Positions 59,836 to 64,000 of a DNA stretch of 64,000 nucleotides are shown piece after piece. Location of the stretch: NCBI RefSeq assembly GCF_030704535.1, contig NC_081812.1, positions 22,481,501 to 22,545,500 on the forward strand, given 5' to 3'. The stretch is from Vitis vinifera (taxonomy: Eukaryota; Streptophyta; Magnoliopsida; Vitales; Vitaceae). Numbering within the stretch: the first letter of the stretch is position 1; the number at the start of each line of letters is the position of its first letter. The notes beneath the pieces are model-generated. The model had not been told where the DNA came from, did no database searches, and saw only the letters and a program-made list of their open reading frames with translations. Both the position numbers and the translations under genes were made by a program.

Positions 59836-62740
59836 AATTTCCCGGCGCTAGTTGTCATTTCTTTCCTTAATTTATCTTGATATTTTGATGTTGAGATTTT
59901 CTAGTAAATTCCTTCCCAAATGTTTTGCATTTTACGGGTGCCCAAAAAACACACACATTGATTAAAAAGCCTCAATACCCCTTTAGTCATACTTCAGGTC
60001 GTTCCAGAGATTAGTTGGTATTTAATTGAACTTGGTCTTTTAATGAGCTCCCCGTCCTTGATGAAGGCTTTATTGCACTCAACATATTGTCATGTGTTTC
60101 TCAAATGGGCCAATTCTTGTGATTAGATGTTTTTTCTTTTGGAGCTTTCATCTATCAATCCCAGGCTTTAGAGGTCAAATAAGGGTTTATCTATATCTAA
60201 AGAAGTTGGATTTAGTCTTAAAATTAATTTGACAGTAATTTTAGAAAATAATTTTAACTTTTTTTTATTATCAAAACACTTGTTTTCAAGTAATAAAAAG
60301 ATTAAAAATGCTTCTTAGGATTATTTTCAGACAAACTTTTGAAACAAGTATCATTGTTTTCTTTCAAACAGGCAAGGATTCATGATTCATAGGATTGGAG
60401 GGTGGGGCTTGTCCTACCATGCTATTTCATTACCTCCTCCAGACCTCATCAACAAACCCATAGGCTTAGCAGATATCATATCAACATCATCAAAGTCATA
60501 TATGGATATAGTTGCTTCTAATGTCATGAGTCTCTCTTTGTCCCAAGCTTTCTTGTCTTTTCCCTCTTTCCCACGCTAATCTTTTGAGTTTGTTACCTGC
60601 TACCATGTTGGCCAACTTGTGATTTTTGACCGTCTCCTAATCTCGGAATCATGTGGACGTTGCTTCTACTCCAAACACCTTTCTCCCCACAATCTCTAGT
60701 CTATAAAATATGGATTAGTGGACAAAACACATCTTTATGCCAGCCATTGCTTCACCATTCATCATAGTTCTGTTTACTAATATTATAATTTGGCATGCCC
60801 AATCATGTGAGCCCAACCGGCTTCTCGTGATGTTTTGTCTGAGATGCGTTTCTTTTTCTGAACCACAGATGACCCCAAAGGCTACAGAAGGGCACGCTTT
60901 TCTTCTATGTATTTATTATGATCCCTTCTTTTGTGTTTTACAATCCTAGGATTACTATTTGATTTAAATTAATACCAATGTTTGAATACAAGGCTGCTTA
61001 CTGCCTGGCTTTTTAATTACTATGATCACTGGAAGCCCCAGTTGTGGTGAAATCCTATGATAATAATTCTCGTACTCCTTTTAGCCACGTGGCTTTTTCA
61101 CTTTTACTGTTGGGCTTGCTTAGTGCTTTTGGTTCAGTGTTTGATATGCTCAATTTTAATGTTGGAGTTGGTGTAAATTATATAAAAATTTATATCCTAG
61201 ACCTCAAAATTTAAACTTCCTTTTTCTCCACACGACCACTTTGTTTAGTGTGAAGTCATTCTTAAACTATGCTTTCCACCCTATTACATCAAATCCCCCA
61301 CAAAAAATAAAGCTAAAGGAGTAGTTGGATGCTGACGTGGCAAGTGCATTACCAATCAGTTTGCATTTAAGTCTCCAGGTGGACACCGCTATTCATTACT
61401 TAAATTGACTAGATGCCGTTGCGTTGGGATCCACTTGGAAAAAAATAGAAAGGTTGGCTCTCAACTTTTGACTAGGGTGGTGGATTTATGGACAAAATTG
61501 ACCTCTCACATCTGAAGCTTCTGTCACATCAAGTAAGGGTAATCTCGTCATAATAAATTGTGTAAGGTGTGTCGTTTTCTCGATCATTCACAAAATTTAA
61601 TAGAATTGGAATATCTAGGCCCATCCAATGAATCTCCCAAAAATAAATTCGAAAAAATAAAATTGTGTTTGGATAAGAAAAAAATGATTTTTTTAAAGTG
61701 GGGGTGGTGAGCCCATGCAAATGTGTCTCTACTGTGTAAAGGTCAAGGCAAAGGCAGATTTGTTGTTCTTTTGAGGCAATTGGAGTGGTAGAAAAGTTTT
61801 TAGTACGTTGGTCTTTGTTTTTTTACCAAATAGAAACATTTTGGATATTCTTTTTTGAAAGAAAATGGTTTTTGGAGTATTTGTTTTAAAAATACGATGT
61901 TAATTTTTACCTTTTTTTTTTTAAAAAAAAATTCTAAATATTATCAAAAAATTATTTTTGGAAACTAATCACAAAAAATTATTTCGCTTTTGAAAATGTT
62001 CCAAACAAATACTAGATATTTCTAAAATATTTTAAAATTAATTAATAGATTCTTAATAAAACCAAATAACTTTTTCTTTTTATTTAAAAATATTTCACAA
62101 GTATAATTAAAAATTCAAATAGAATATAATAACTCCTCGTTACCCCATCACTAGAGTGACATTGTCCCATTACTAGAAAAAACAAAGCGTTCTCTTGTTC
62201 CCCCTCTGTTCGTGGGGTCCATTTCTAATTCAGTCCAAATTTCGGAAACATTTAATAATTAATAATTTTGTTGCCATTCATTTCATTTAATACGTGGCCC
62301 AATTAGAAATGTTATATTCTATAGCCAAGTTTCTTCAAATTTACTAATTATTTCTTTAATTTAAAATATTATAATAATTAAAATTTATTTTAAATAGGAA
62401 ATTTAACGCGTTTAAATAATTGGAAATCATAGCTAAAAACCAAAAAAAATATGTGTTTGGAGCGCACTAGCAACAAGATAGGCGCCGATCAAATCAGCCA
62501 GCTGGGGTCAAAATCAAGTATTTCAAAGTCACCATGGTCAAAGGCTCTTAGTGATTTCGGCTTCGAGAGCAATTATAAATCGGTAAAGATTTTTATTTTA
62601 TTTTCTTTTAAGGGTAAAAGTGAGTAAGCGTAACGTGACCGGGAACTACCGGTCATTTTCGTCCACCGACAGACTTTCCCCGTCACCCGAAACTGCTACT
62701 CCGTACAGTCCAACCTTTTAAATGTGTTCCCGCACTGAAA
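59836..62740. other. Intergenic DNA, no gene recognised
   Basis: Mixed-composition sequence to about 61500, then AT-rich. Short open frames at 60382-60579 and 60737-60949 have no domains. Confidence 0.5.
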
Positions 62741-62753
62741 ACTGCCAAATCAT

Positions 62754-62892
62754 ACAATCGTTCTCAGGAGAGTGTGGGAGATTATAATCCCGAAGATTAT
62801 TTGAAGTTTTTCCCCGAGAAAGTGACGAAAATCGAGGATAGCGTTTTAGTGCTTGTGCTTCTTCTTCGACCTTCGGAGCAAAAGAACGCTTG
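62754..62892 (+). other. Probable 5' UTR exon of a gene running off the right edge
   Basis: GC-richer leader-like sequence without a sustained frame ends at a donor TTG|GTAAGATC (62892/62893), following a GC-richer 62630-62750 promoter-like stretch. Everything to 64000 would then be UTR intron or start of the gene. By remembered gene order the next gene would be a nucleolar gar2-like gene (At2g42320/At3g57780 type); nothing in the window confirms this. Confidence 0.35.
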
Positions 62893-64000
62893 GTAAGATC
62901 ATTTGCTTTTTCTTTTTTGACAGATTACGGCCTTTTCACTGTTTTCTTTCCCTGTTTCTTTTTGTCGGTGTCCTTCGTCTTTTCACTTCAAGAATGGACT
63001 ACACAGTAGATGATGCATTGTTTTACGCTTCGAAGTCTTCTGATCTGAACGTTTCTGCATTCAGATCTTGTCGTTCTCTGCATTTTGATTCCTTGAATTT
63101 TGGCGATTTATTTGCTGTTGCTCTGTTTCGAATGATTTTAAAGGTTTGTTGACTAATCTTGCTTCTACATATTGTTAAAGAGTTCTGGTCGAGTTTCGGT
63201 CACTAATGTTGTGTTTGGTTGGCGAGAAATCGTAAGAAAATAAGAGGAAACTTGAAATCTTACAAGAGCCACTTTCATCTCTCTTTCTATACTTTACCGG
63301 GAATCTAGCGGAGTCTGATCGTTAGAACGATTGAGGGACGAGTTCTTTTAGTTTAGTGTATGGCTATTAAAATTTTTGTATGAGGATTCAATTTCAATGG
63401 TTTTTGAATCGAATTATATGGTTTTAGTTGGACTAGTCTGTTCTTTTCTTTATCTCCCTCCTTGGAGCATATAGTGGTGTGAAGTGTCCTTTGGATGAGT
63501 TGGAGGTGTGGGTTAGAGATTATTCATGCCTATGTGAGTTCAGTTTTGCTCCAGTGAATGGATGGTTTAGTCCAGTCTTGGTCTTGCCATGGGCCCTGCA
63601 GTTCATCTGAGATGACAACATCTGAATGGTAAAATGCCGTTGAGTTGCTGGAGAGGAGAATTTAGGAATTCGATGTTTCCATGCTTCTGAGTGGTGAACA
63701 ATTGGTGGTTTCCTGTTATCCATGTTTGAGATCTGATTGCATAAGAATTGCATAGTTCCAATTTTTTTTTTCTCTGTTCGACTCTGGCTCTTATATATGG
63801 TGTCAAGCAAAATTTATGTTTGTTCATTGCATCCAAAGAATGGAACACAAAAAGAAGAGTTCCAATGCATTGCATAAGCTTGAGGTCCTTTCCATTAGAT
63901 TTGAAGTGGCAAGATCATGCACAGGGTATGAAAAACATCGGCCCATATTTTGTAAGCATGAACTTCCCTCACCATTTTCAGTGAAAGGGGAGAAAGGAAT

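Noticed and set aside
63003-63152. Possible coding start MDYTVDDALFYASKSSDL near 62995
   Set aside because: The frame stops after about 53 codons, with no clear donor that continues it and no domain. It may be UTR-intron sequence.
1-64000. CRISPR arrays, bacterial operons, ribosome binding sites, intact tRNA or rRNA genes
   Set aside because: None seen; the sequence is eukaryotic nuclear DNA with spliced genes. AT-rich microsatellites do not form spaced repeat arrays.

Overview
This is nuclear DNA of a flowering plant, most likely a woody eudicot close to grapevine. The evidence is intron-rich genes with GT/AG splice sites, long AT-rich intergenic DNA, plant-type L1 LINEs, hAT and copia remnants, a DYW pentatricopeptide gene and a decayed plastid accD insertion. 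The species is inferred from the style of the repeats and proteins, not proven. Exon structures were built by hand from splice sites and reading-frame continuity.

Layout: (1) 324-15206, minus strand: a 12-exon gene for a MurD-type ligase (UDP-N-acetylmuramoyl-alanine:D-glutamate ligase), continuing off the left edge. Its introns carry a 228-bp LINE tail with a perfect target-site duplication, a 2.5-kb LINE 31 bp from a splice acceptor, a hAT transposase remnant between ~0.9-kb inverted arms, and a 600-bp tandem duplication. (2) 16637-20639, plus: a four-exon cornichon cargo receptor. (3) 20.6-34 kb: a gene-poor AT-rich desert with two clusters of GGCCCA boxes, a broken copia fragment and a G-box region. 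(4) 34118-39242, plus: a seven-exon bHLH transcription factor of the bHLH48/bHLH60 type. (5) 43172-46642, plus: a three-exon secreted GH28 pectinase. (6) 46962-49585, plus: a PPR-DYW gene resembling At3g13770, with one intron. (7) 51559-51924: a nuclear plastid insertion from accD. (8) 52592-52930, plus: a small membrane protein resembling the ESSS subunit of mitochondrial complex I. (9) 53.9-59.6 kb: a three-copy diverged repeat with nested LINEs. (10) 62.75 kb to the end: probable 5' leader of a gene running off the right edge.

The genes do not form an operon-like system. From memory, the order bHLH - GH28 - ESSS matches Arabidopsis At3g57800-At3g57790-At3g57785 and partly At2g42300-At2g42310, so this looks like an ancient eudicot block into which the PPR gene and many repeats were added. 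The biologically most notable gene is the intact-looking MurD ligase, an enzyme of peptidoglycan synthesis expected to act in the plastid. The most unusual structure is the inverted-arm hAT derivative in its fourth intron.
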